Shown here one piece after another: positions 36,770-44,500 of a stretch of DNA of 64,000 nt (position 1 is its first letter; the number at the start of each line of letters is the position of its first letter). A model generated the notes under the pieces. It searched no databases and was not told the origin of the DNA. It saw only the letters and a program-made list of their open reading frames with translations. This stretch comes from an uncultured Prevotella sp. GTDB taxonomy: Bacteria; Bacteroidota; Bacteroidia; Bacteroidales; Bacteroidaceae. The DNA lies in NCBI GenBank assembly GCA_937895845.1, contig CALBLK010000020.1, positions 33,058 to 97,057 on the forward strand, written 5' to 3'. Position numbers and translations under genes: made by a program.

Positions 36770-39700
36770 TTAAAACATCTTCTTCACTTCGGTCACCTTG
36801 TCTGAGTGCATCTTAATAATAAATGTACGCGCGTACATTTTATATTGAGCGAGATGCCGGCGCACTTCATACTTCCTGGCGGTGAACTCGCCGAGCTTCA
36901 GACCGGTGAGCGTGTAGACCTCGCACCGCACGGTGGCACTGTTGTCTATCGTCTGGATGCCGTCGGTGCCGGTGATGCGGAGCACGCCCTCCTTGGCCAG
37001 CAGTCCGGTGGTGTCCCAGGCGTAGCCCTCGGGCAGCGCGGGGAGGTCGAACGTAGGCTGGCCGCCAAACGAGTTGGAGGCTGTCCAAAGGGTGTAGGCT
37101 GCACCCACCCGCGGCTCGAAGCCGTCTGCGAGCGTCACCTTGACCTTGCCGTTGACCGTGAGGAACTTGGCCTGCACCTGCGAGCACTTGCTGCCGCCAA
37201 CCAGGAAGTGGGCCGTGGCGCCGGCGTTCACACCGAGCAGGCCGCTGACCTTGATGGTTCCGGGCGTAGTCTCGCTGTACAGGGCGCGGGGTGAAAGCGT
37301 GGCTCCCGAGCCTACAGTCACCGAGCTGAGCAGTCCCTGGCCCATCACCTCGCCCGTGCCGTTGACGGTGAGCTGGTTGGCGCCAATCACCAGGGTTGAC
37401 AGCGACGACTGGTTGAAGGTGAGCCTTCCGGCCTTCACCTCGACAGCGCCGTTAATGCGGCCGAGTGTCATAATCTTCATGGTGCCCGAGCCTCGCTTCA
37501 CCAGCTTCGAATTCGAGCAGGCACTGAAGATGAAGTCCTCGTTGTCGTCACCCAGATAGTAGCTGCCCGTTCCGGCCAGCGTGCCCGAGCCGGTGACGCG
37601 GCCCAGCGTCACGTTGTTGCCATTGTTGTTGAATGTCACGTCGGCGTTGAGCTTCAGCGTGGCCTTGGGCAGTCCGTAGCCGTTGCTGAAATCAAACGAC
37701 GGCCCGTAGGTGCCACGCTGCGACAGCCCGGGCACAAGCGTGCCCTCGAAGGCGCTCCAGTCGCCCTGGAAATAGTTGCGTGCGCCGGCGGCGTAGACAG
37801 TCAGGGTCCCCGAGCCGGTGAGCGTGCCGGTGTACCCGCAGCGCGGGTCGCAGTAGATGGTGCCGCTCTGGCCCTCCTCCACCACGAAGTTGGCCTTGTT
37901 GGTGTTGCCCGGCATCCCCTCGGTGTTGGAGTCGTAGAGCGTTCCGCCCTCAAAGGCCACCGTTGCCGGCAACTGGTTGTAGCCGCCGTCGATGATGGCG
38001 TTCACAGCGCCCTGCCTGATCACCAGCTTGGACACTGTGTTGTTGCTGCCCAGCGTGAGCGCGCCGGCCCCGGTCTTGGTGAGCGCGCGCCCGGCGCCGC
38101 TCTGCCTGATGGCAGTGTTCATGGTGAGCGTCTTGCCCGAGGCCACCTCGATGGTGGCACCGCCCTCGCCCACGGTGATGGCCTGTGTAGTGGTGATATC
38201 GTCTGAGACGCCCAGCACGGCATTGTTGGTGATGCTGATCTTGCTCGATGTTCCGCCCAGCGCGCCATAGTCCTGGCCGATGTTGTTGGCCAGCTTCTTG
38301 ACATACAGCTTGCCGTTGGAAATCTCGGTGTCGCCGAAGCGGTTCACATTGTTGATGTTCACCTTGCCGGCGCCCCTGACCTCCAGCGAGGGACTGCCCA
38401 CAATGCTGTCGCCGCCGAGGTAGTAGACCTTGGCCGCATTGTTGAACACCACACGCTTCGGGGCCACCCTGCCGCTGACCGTGACTTGCGTTGTCAGGGC
38501 GCTGTCGTCGAACACCACGGTGTCGCCCGGCACGAAGGCGCGGCTGTCGCCGCCCCCGGCGGGAGTGAAGTTCACCGTCTCGCCAAAGTCCCACTTGCTT
38601 CCGGCACCGCCTGTCCACGTCACGTTGCCGGCCTGGAAGGCCGTCGCGTCGAGGTAGAGCTTGCCCTCCTCGACGGTGAGCGCGCCCTTGAGGTTGCCCA
38701 GCCCCTCAAGCTTGATGTCCGAGAGGTTGCCGTCGACCGCCGCGACTTCGCCCAGCAGGTACCTGCCATCGCCGGTGATTGCGGAGCCGTCGCGGCCCAT
38801 GACGTTAAAGTGGAACACCGGCGCGCTGTGGGCCGGACCGTTCTTCCAGTTCTTCTTCTCTATCTTCAGCACCCGGGCGCACAGCTGGTCGGCCCGGTGG
38901 GTGGAGGCGTCAAGGTCGACAGCCACCACTGCGCCGAAGTTAAGGATGAGCGAGTCGGTGGTGACAGTGGCAAGGGTGCCCTTGCCGCCGGCATCGATCG
39001 TGGCGTTGTAGTCGGCCCGGATGCCCTTCATGAACTTGCCGCCGTCAGTCAGCAGTGTGGTGTGGCGGTTGAGCCACACGCGGCTGTTCTGCAGCGTGCC
39101 GTCACAGCGCAGCGTTCCGGCCCACACGTCGGTGGTCCCGGAATAGGTGTGCACGGTCTTGGGCATCACCAGCGTGCCGTCGCCCTGCTTCACCAGCCGC
39201 ATCGCGCCAGCCAGCGCGCCGCCGGTCAGCGTGTGGGTGTAGGTGTCGGTGGTGATGTTGGTGTTGCTGTCGTGGCCCTGCACCCATGTGGGTGCGTTGT
39301 CGGTGAGGATATAGGGCTCGGCGCCATCGGCCACGCTCACGGTCATGTTGCCCGTCTCGCTGAGCATCAGGTGCTTGCCGTTGCCGTCGGCACCGATGGT
39401 GCCGCCGTTGGCCACCTCGGTGCGGCCGGTGTTGGTGAGTGGCGGCGGGGCGACGGTGATGCCCTCAAGCTCGCCCAGGAAATAGCTGGCGTGGGGCGGC
39501 TGGTTGTAGCCGTTCATCTGCCACACCACGGCGTTGCGGTACTGGTGGTCGTGCCACAGGGTGTAGTTGCGCCACGGGGTTGGCGTGGTGGTGGTGTAGA
39601 TGCGGATGTTGTTGTCGGCCGTGCGCATCACCACCTCCTCGCGCCAGTCGCCGAAGAGGTCGGCCTGCAGACATGGCGTGGCCTTGGTGTAGTTGTTGGT

Positions 39701-41272
39701 GAGCGAGCCCGAGAGCCTGGCGATGACACCCTTCCCATATTTCAGCACAACGCCCTCGGTGTCGTGGCTGCCGGCGCCGTTGAACGTCTCCTCGCAGAGG
39801 TCGCCGTCCCAGTAGATGCGGAAGTTCTGGGCGATGTTGTCCTTGGTGCCCTCGGGAATAGGGGCGCAGGTGACCGCGCTGATCAGGTTGGGGTCGCGCG
39901 CCGACTCGCCCTGGCACCCCGGGAAGTCGTTTGAGAAGTTGCCCATGATGCCGCGGCCGTCATCCTTTCCGGCCGTGTAGCGGTAGAGAATCTTGCGCGT
40001 GGTGGCGTCGGCCAGGTTGTTGCCGGGATGGTCCTCGTTGCAGCCAAAGAACTCCTGTCCGTGGCGGTAGGGGTCGAAGTCGCCCACGTGCTGGGCGTCG
40101 CCGTGGCCGAGGCCCGTTGTGGCCAGGCCGTGGCCGTTGTCGTCGATGGTCATCGAGCCGAAGACAATCTCGTCGCGCCCGTCCCAGTCGACATCGGCCA
40201 CCACATAGTTGTGGTAGCCCTGTCCGTACCAGCTGCCGCGGGTGCTGTTGTACCATTTCCAGCGCTGGGTGAGCTTGTGGGTGGCGGGGTCAACGTCGTA
40301 GGCTATCATCTTGTGGCGGGTGTAGATGCCGCGCGCCAGGAAGATGCTGGGGCGGCGCCCGTCAAGGTAGGGTGCGCCAAAGAAATACTTGGACGAGCGG
40401 TGGCCGTAGCCGTCGCCCCAGGCGGCGGCAAGGTCGGTCTCGCCGTCCTCCAGCCGCTTCAGCGGATACTCGGCGTAGTCGGGGTGGCTGTCCGGGCCGA
40501 TGGGATAGGGCTTGGCCGTGGCGCCCTCGAGATAGAGCAGGTACTCGGCGCCCTCGTGCACGAACCACTGCCCCTCTCCCTCGTGACGGTAGTTTTTCGA
40601 GGCGTCGCCGATGGTCAGCGACGTGCCGTCGGCCATGTGGATGACGGTGCCGTCGGCGGCCCTCATCACGCACTCGGCCTTTCCGTCAAGGTCCCAGTCG
40701 TAGGCGGCAATGTTAATCTCGTTGTTCTGGAAGTCGCCCATGTTGCGGCCGCAGTTGATCCACCACAGCTTCTTGCCACTGAGCTTGTAGGCCTCAATCA
40801 CGGTGTAGGTGTCGTCGCCGGTGTTGGCGTGGTCAAACTTGACCACCAGCTCCAGCTCGCCGTCGCCGTCAAGGTCGGCCGCGGTGGCGTCGTTGGGCAC
40901 AAAGGTGCCGGGGAGCGTGCCGTGGTCGGGCACTATCTCGAGCCAGCCGTTGGCCAGCGGCTTCACGCCGGCACACTTGGCCTGCTTCACGCCGCGCACC
41001 ACGGCCTCGACCGTGTATTCGGACGCCGCGCTGCCGCCGCGGTCGGTGAAGTTGGACACCGACAGGGGCGCCGAGTTGAGTTGCGTGCCGTCGCGGTAGA
41101 TGTTGTAGGTCACGTCGTAATACTCCTCTCCGAGGATGCGCCAGCTACAGTACACGCCGCCGGAGACTTTCACGGCCACCAGGCCACGGCCAATCTTGTC
41201 GACCGCGCGCTGTGCGCCGGCCTTCAGCCCCGGCAGGGCGAAGAGTGCAAGAAGCAGCAATAGTTTCTTCAT
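36770..41272 (-). CDS. Rhamnogalacturonan lyase (PL11) fused to a long autotransporter-type beta-strand repeat region
   Basis: A 1500-residue exported enzyme. After the signal peptide (ending KAGAQ), residues about 22-620 form a complete PL11 rhamnogalacturonan lyase, a calcium-binding beta-propeller that cleaves the rhamnose-galacturonate backbone of pectin RG-I. Aspartate-rich loops such as ATAADLDGDGELELVVKFD, ADVDWDGRDEIVFGS and DLFGDWREEV are diagnostic. Residues about 620-1440 are repetitive beta-strand motifs (ALTKTGAGALTLGSNNT, GTLAGTGSYYLGD) like autotransporter-associated repeats, and the last 60 residues look like a sorting tail (EVYTLTGLKLGEF). PL11 enzymes are usually 600-850 residues, so the extension is unusual. 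It is divergent from the second PL11 gene. Confidence 0.92.
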   Translation of the reverse strand: MKKLLLLLALFALPGLKAGAQRAVDKIGRGLVAVKVSGGVYCSWRILGEEYYDVTYNIYRDGTQLNSAPLSVSNFTDRGGSAASEYTVEAVVRGVKQAKCAGVKPLANGWLEIVPDHGTLPGTFVPNDATAADLDGDGELELVVKFDHANTGDDTYTVIEAYKLSGKKLWWINCGRNMGDFQNNEINIAAYDWDLDGKAECVMRAADGTVIHMADGTSLTIGDASKNYRHEGEGQWFVHEGAEYLLYLEGATAKPYPIGPDSHPDYAEYPLKRLEDGETDLAAAWGDGYGHRSSKYFFGAPYLDGRRPSIFLARGIYTRHKMIAYDVDPATHKLTQRWKWYNSTRGSWYGQGYHNYVVADVDWDGRDEIVFGSMTIDDNGHGLATTGLGHGDAQHVGDFDPYRHGQEFFGCNEDHPGNNLADATTRKILYRYTAGKDDGRGIMGNFSNDFPGCQGESARDPNLISAVTCAPIPEGTKDNIAQNFRIYWDGDLCEETFNGAGSHDTEGVVLKYGKGVIARLSGSLTNNYTKATPCLQADLFGDWREEVVMRTADNNIRIYTTTTPTPWRNYTLWHDHQYRNAVVWQMNGYNQPPHASYFLGELEGITVAPPPLTNTGRTEVANGGTIGADGNGKHLMLSETGNMTVSVADGAEPYILTDNAPTWVQGHDSNTNITTDTYTHTLTGGALAGAMRLVKQGDGTLVMPKTVHTYSGTTDVWAGTLRCDGTLQNSRVWLNRHTTLLTDGGKFMKGIRADYNATIDAGGKGTLATVTTDSLILNFGAVVAVDLDASTHRADQLCARVLKIEKKNWKNGPAHSAPVFHFNVMGRDGSAITGDGRYLLGEVAAVDGNLSDIKLEGLGNLKGALTVEEGKLYLDATAFQAGNVTWTGGAGSKWDFGETVNFTPAGGGDSRAFVPGDTVVFDDSALTTQVTVSGRVAPKRVVFNNAAKVYYLGGDSIVGSPSLEVRGAGKVNINNVNRFGDTEISNGKLYVKKLANNIGQDYGALGGTSSKISITNNAVLGVSDDITTTQAITVGEGGATIEVASGKTLTMNTAIRQSGAGRALTKTGAGALTLGSNNTVSKLVIRQGAVNAIIDGGYNQLPATVAFEGGTLYDSNTEGMPGNTNKANFVVEEGQSGTIYCDPRCGYTGTLTGSGTLTVYAAGARNYFQGDWSAFEGTLVPGLSQRGTYGPSFDFSNGYGLPKATLKLNADVTFNNNGNNVTLGRVTGSGTLAGTGSYYLGDDNEDFIFSACSNSKLVKRGSGTMKIMTLGRINGAVEVKAGRLTFNQSSLSTLVIGANQLTVNGTGEVMGQGLLSSVTVGSGATLSPRALYSETTPGTIKVSGLLGVNAGATAHFLVGGSKCSQVQAKFLTVNGKVKVTLADGFEPRVGAAYTLWTASNSFGGQPTFDLPALPEGYAWDTTGLLAKEGVLRITGTDGIQTIDNSATVRCEVYTLTGLKLGEFTARKYEVRRHLAQYKMYARTFIIKMHSDKVTEVKKMF
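36821..36840. repeat. Perfect 20-base palindrome inside the PL11 tail codons
   Basis: AAATGTACGC is followed directly by its exact reverse complement. It falls in the last codons of the PL11 gene, in the part of the sorting tail that looks altered. Confidence 0.6.
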
Positions 41273-41522
41273 GTTTTGTTGTTTGTTTTAGTTATTTGTT
41301 AGTTAAGGACAACTGTTTGCGCCACCTTGGCCCCGGGAAGCGTGGGCTATTTATTTAGGTTCACGCGAACATATTATATGCAAAGTAACGAAAAAGATGT
41401 GTGAAACGGCCTGTCCGGCGTGTTAATAAAAACAAAAACAGGGGACGGCAATGTGTGCGGAAGCGCGCGCTTACCGTTCTTTGTTGTACCTTTGCCACAA
41501 AGAACTTAAAGACACTACTAAC
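41273..41522. promoter_or_regulatory. Divergent promoter region between the two PL11 genes
   Basis: AT-rich 250-base region with both promoters. The minus-strand gene has TTACTTTG at about 41381-41388 (seven of eight to consensus). Beside it lies an imperfect operator-like palindrome, GTTCACGCGAAC, at 41359-41370. Its position near the -7 box would suit a repressor such as a LacI-type protein; this is inference. Confidence 0.4.
41487..41494 (+). promoter_or_regulatory. -7 promoter element of the second PL11 gene
   Basis: TACCTTTG is an exact TAnnTTTG match, 28 bases before the start codon at 41523. Confidence 0.55.
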
Positions 41523-44036
41523 ATGAAGAAAACAAGACTCTGCGCAGCGGCACTGGCGCTGGCCGCCACACCGGCCCTCGCACAGGTGACGCAGCCCGGC
41601 CAGATGGAGAAGCTGGACCGCGGCGTGGTGGCCGTGAAGAACGGCGCAAACCTGTTTGTCAGCTGGCGGTTCCTCGGCACCGACAGCGAGGACGCCACCA
41701 CCTTTGACGTGCTGAAGAACGGCGAGACCGCCAAGAAAAACCTGTATGCCACCAACACTTCGCTTGCCGGCAACGCCTCCGACCGCATACAGGTGGTGAC
41801 CAAGCGCGACGGCGTGGCCACCGACACCACCGAGGCCGTGACCCCGTGGGCCGACCTTTACAAGACCGTCAAGCTCGACCGGCCGGCCGCCGGCACCAAC
41901 ATCAAGGGCTATGAGTACACCTACTCGCCCAACGACTGCAGCGCCGGCGACGTGGACGGCGACGGACAGTATGAGCTGGTGGTGAAGTGGGACCCCAGCA
42001 ACTCGCAGGACAACGGGCACGCGGACACCGGAACCGACGAGTGGACGGGCAACGTCATCCTGGACTGCTACAGGCTCGACGGCACCAGGCTGTGGCGCAT
42101 CGACCTGGGCAGGAACATCCGCGCGGGCGCGCACTACACCCAGTTCCTCGTGTACGACTTTGACGGCGACGGCCGGGCAGAGGTGGTCTGCAAGACGGCG
42201 CCGGGCAGCACCGACGGCAAGGGCAACTATGTGAACCAGGCCGCAACCGACGCCACCATCAAGGGGCACGACAACACGAAGACCTACTACAACAAGACGG
42301 GACAGGTGCTCAGCGGGCCCGAATACCTCACGGTGTTCAGCGGACTCACCGGCGAGGCCATCCATACCGTGTGGTACAACCCCAACCGCGCCGGAACGCT
42401 GAACAAGGAGGGCGCGCACCCCTCGGACAAGGACTTCTGGGGCGACAACTACGGCAACCGCGCCGAACGCTACCTGGCCTGCGTGGCCTACCTTGACGGG
42501 GCCGGAAAGAACCCGAGCGCGGTGATGTGCCGCGGCTACTACACGCGCGCCTACCTGTGGGCGGTGAACTTTGACGGAAAGGAGCTGTCGACCAAATGGA
42601 TTCACCAGTCAACATCGAAGTCGAACTACTCGGTTGTGGGCGCCGACTTCAAGTCAAAAGCCTACGCCGGAAAGGCGCCCACGGGCAGGAAGACCGGCAG
42701 CAAGACGGCATACAGCAACGGCAACCACAACCTGAGCGTGGCCGACGTTGACGGCGACGGATGCGACGAGATTGTCTACGGGGCGTGCGCCATCGACAAC
42801 GACGGCAAGCTGCTCTACTCCACAGGCTACGGCCATGGCGACGCGATACACGTGGGCAAATTCGTCCCCGGAAGGGACGGACTGCAGGTGTTCTCCGTTC
42901 ACGAGGACAAGCCCTACGGATGGGACTTGCACGACGCGGCCACCGGCGAGGTGCTCCACAGTGCCACGGGCTCGGCCGACAACGGCCGCGGGCTGTGCGC
43001 CGACATTGACGCGGAAAACCCCGGCGGCGAGTTTATGTCGAGCAACGACCGCAGCCCGCGCTCGTGCGCCACGGGCAACGCCATCAGCGAGAAGTCCACG
43101 TCGCTGAACTTCCGCACCTACTGGGACGGCGACCTGCAGGAGGAGCTGTTCGACGGCGGAAAGATTGACAAGTGGAACGGCAACGGCACCACGCGCCTCT
43201 ACATCGGCGGCAAGAACCTCTACGACTACGGCAGCTCGTCGACCTGCAACAGCACCAAGCAGACACCGTGCCTCCAGGCCGACCTCTTCGGCGACTGGCG
43301 CGAGGAGATTGTGCTGTTCAACAAGCAGGACTGCGCCACGCTCAACGTGTTCACCACCCTCACGCCGACAGCCTACCGCGTACCCACCCTCATGCACGAC
43401 CACGTCTACCGCATGGGTGTGGCCTGGCAGAACGCGGGCTACAACCAGCCGCCACACCTGGGCTACTGCCTGGCCGACAGCCTGGCGCCGCGGCGCATGA
43501 ACCCCGCCACCGTGGTGACGGCCAACCTGGGCGACTCGGTGACATACAGCACGCGGCTGCGCTACGTGAAGCAGGCCATGCTGACCGCCAGCTTCGCGCC
43601 CGACGGCACAAAGAAGAGCTACGGCATGGTTGACGGCTTCGAAAAGACGGTGACCACCAACAGGGAGGTGGCCTTCAAGGGCAAGGCCAGCCAGCCGGGC
43701 GACTACCGCTTTGCCTTCCGCTACACCGGACTGGACGGCGAGCAGGTTCACGACACCATCACCGTGAGGGTGGCCGGCGAGACCGCCATAGGGAGCGTGA
43801 CCGCGCAGGGCGGCAAGAGCCTGGCACAGCTGGCAGGCAGCACGCTGCTACTCGCCCGCGGCAACGGCAGCGCCGTGAGCGTGACCGTTTACGACACCGC
43901 CGGCCGCACGCTGTTCAGCCGCACGGTCAACCCCGGCCGCCAGCCTTCGGTCCAGCTGCCAGTCCGCTCCGCCGGCACCTATATCATCAAGGTGGACAAC
44001 GGCAGGGACTGCGAGGTGATCAAAACACGCGAGTGA
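41523..44036 (+). CDS. Rhamnogalacturonan lyase (PL11)
   Basis: An exported 837-residue PL11 enzyme; the start MKKTRLCAAAL is chosen for its clean signal peptide ending PALAQ, although the frame is open 24 codons upstream. The calcium-binding propeller motifs are present (CSAGDVDGDGQYELVVKWD, LVYDFDGDGRAEVVCKT, VADVDGDGCDEIVYGA, QADLFGDWREEIVLF), so it should cleave RG-I backbone. The C-terminus (about 770-837) is a type A sorting tail ending GTYIIKVDNGRDCEVIKTRE. It is divergent from the longer PL11 protein; the two are homologous in the catalytic part but differ in extension, which suggests different placement or substrate length preference. Confidence 0.95.
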   Translation: MKKTRLCAAALALAATPALAQVTQPGQMEKLDRGVVAVKNGANLFVSWRFLGTDSEDATTFDVLKNGETAKKNLYATNTSLAGNASDRIQVVTKRDGVATDTTEAVTPWADLYKTVKLDRPAAGTNIKGYEYTYSPNDCSAGDVDGDGQYELVVKWDPSNSQDNGHADTGTDEWTGNVILDCYRLDGTRLWRIDLGRNIRAGAHYTQFLVYDFDGDGRAEVVCKTAPGSTDGKGNYVNQAATDATIKGHDNTKTYYNKTGQVLSGPEYLTVFSGLTGEAIHTVWYNPNRAGTLNKEGAHPSDKDFWGDNYGNRAERYLACVAYLDGAGKNPSAVMCRGYYTRAYLWAVNFDGKELSTKWIHQSTSKSNYSVVGADFKSKAYAGKAPTGRKTGSKTAYSNGNHNLSVADVDGDGCDEIVYGACAIDNDGKLLYSTGYGHGDAIHVGKFVPGRDGLQVFSVHEDKPYGWDLHDAATGEVLHSATGSADNGRGLCADIDAENPGGEFMSSNDRSPRSCATGNAISEKSTSLNFRTYWDGDLQEELFDGGKIDKWNGNGTTRLYIGGKNLYDYGSSSTCNSTKQTPCLQADLFGDWREEIVLFNKQDCATLNVFTTLTPTAYRVPTLMHDHVYRMGVAWQNAGYNQPPHLGYCLADSLAPRRMNPATVVTANLGDSVTYSTRLRYVKQAMLTASFAPDGTKKSYGMVDGFEKTVTTNREVAFKGKASQPGDYRFAFRYTGLDGEQVHDTITVRVAGETAIGSVTAQGGKSLAQLAGSTLLLARGNGSAVSVTVYDTAGRTLFSRTVNPGRQPSVQLPVRSAGTYIIKVDNGRDCEVIKTRE

Positions 44037-44155
44037 GAAGCTGCAACGCTTCCGACCCTGCTTGCGACAACTGAGCGCGAGGCTATTCAGCAGAGCAGCA
44101 AGAAAAGTGCAAAGTAAAACCGGCAAAAGCCTGACAAAAGCAGGGTGAAAAAACA

Positions 44156-44256
44156 GAACGGCCTGTCCCGGACCGCCAAACGGTGCGTTCCGGCTCGCCA
44201 AACGGCCCATCCGGGCATGCCAAACGGCCCATTCCGCAGTGCGGAATGGGCCGTTT
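44156..44256 (+). repeat. 22-base tandem repeat array 2 capped by a perfect hairpin
   Basis: Three 22-base units at 44156, 44178 and 44200, the last two beginning AAACGG and all ending in GCC, lead into a perfect hairpin of 17-base arms (44222-44238 with 44240-44256). The unit at 44178 differs from a unit in array 1 (16017) only at its last base. The capping hairpin arm again begins AAACGGCCC. Confidence 0.85.
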
Positions 44257-44278
44257 GGCGATGTGAAACCGACCGTTC

Positions 44279-44474
44279 AACCCAAATCGGTCATTAGATT
44301 TCGTCCCGGGTTGCTGTTTGTTTCGTGCAGCTTGCCACGTAAGTGTTGAAGGCATAGCGGGCTATGGCGAAACACTTGCGGCAGCAAGATGCCGGAAGAA
44401 ACAGTGACAAGGGGCGGAAAGAGGGAAGACTTCTCACTTTTTTGCCTGTTTCGGTCTGATGACCGATTTGGGTT
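44279..44474 (+). mobile_element. MITE-like element with 20-base terminal inverted repeats, containing dispersed element copy C
   Basis: The left end, 44279-44298 (AACCCAAATCGGTCATTAGA), and the reverse complement of the right end, 44455-44474, agree at 19 of 20 positions. The left 96 bases (44281-44376) are the nearly identical partner of 5536-5632. No open frame for a transposase and no clear target duplication is visible. It could be a non-autonomous transposon or a structured 3'-end element. Confidence 0.5.
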
Positions 44475-44500
44475 CAAGAAAATCAGCGCGGACCGGTTTG

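Larger units (their letters stand above)
44037..44500. other. 464-base convergent intergenic region packed with repeats
   Basis: No gene. It contains repeat array 2 (44156-44256) and, directly after, the inverted-repeat-bounded element 44279-44474. Outside these, 44037-44155 shows nothing I can name. Confidence 0.6.

Noticed and set aside
41361..42605. A 414-codon minus-strand frame overlapping the second PL11 gene start
   Set aside because: It lies antisense to a strong PL11 sequence with its own promoter and has no recognisable domain.
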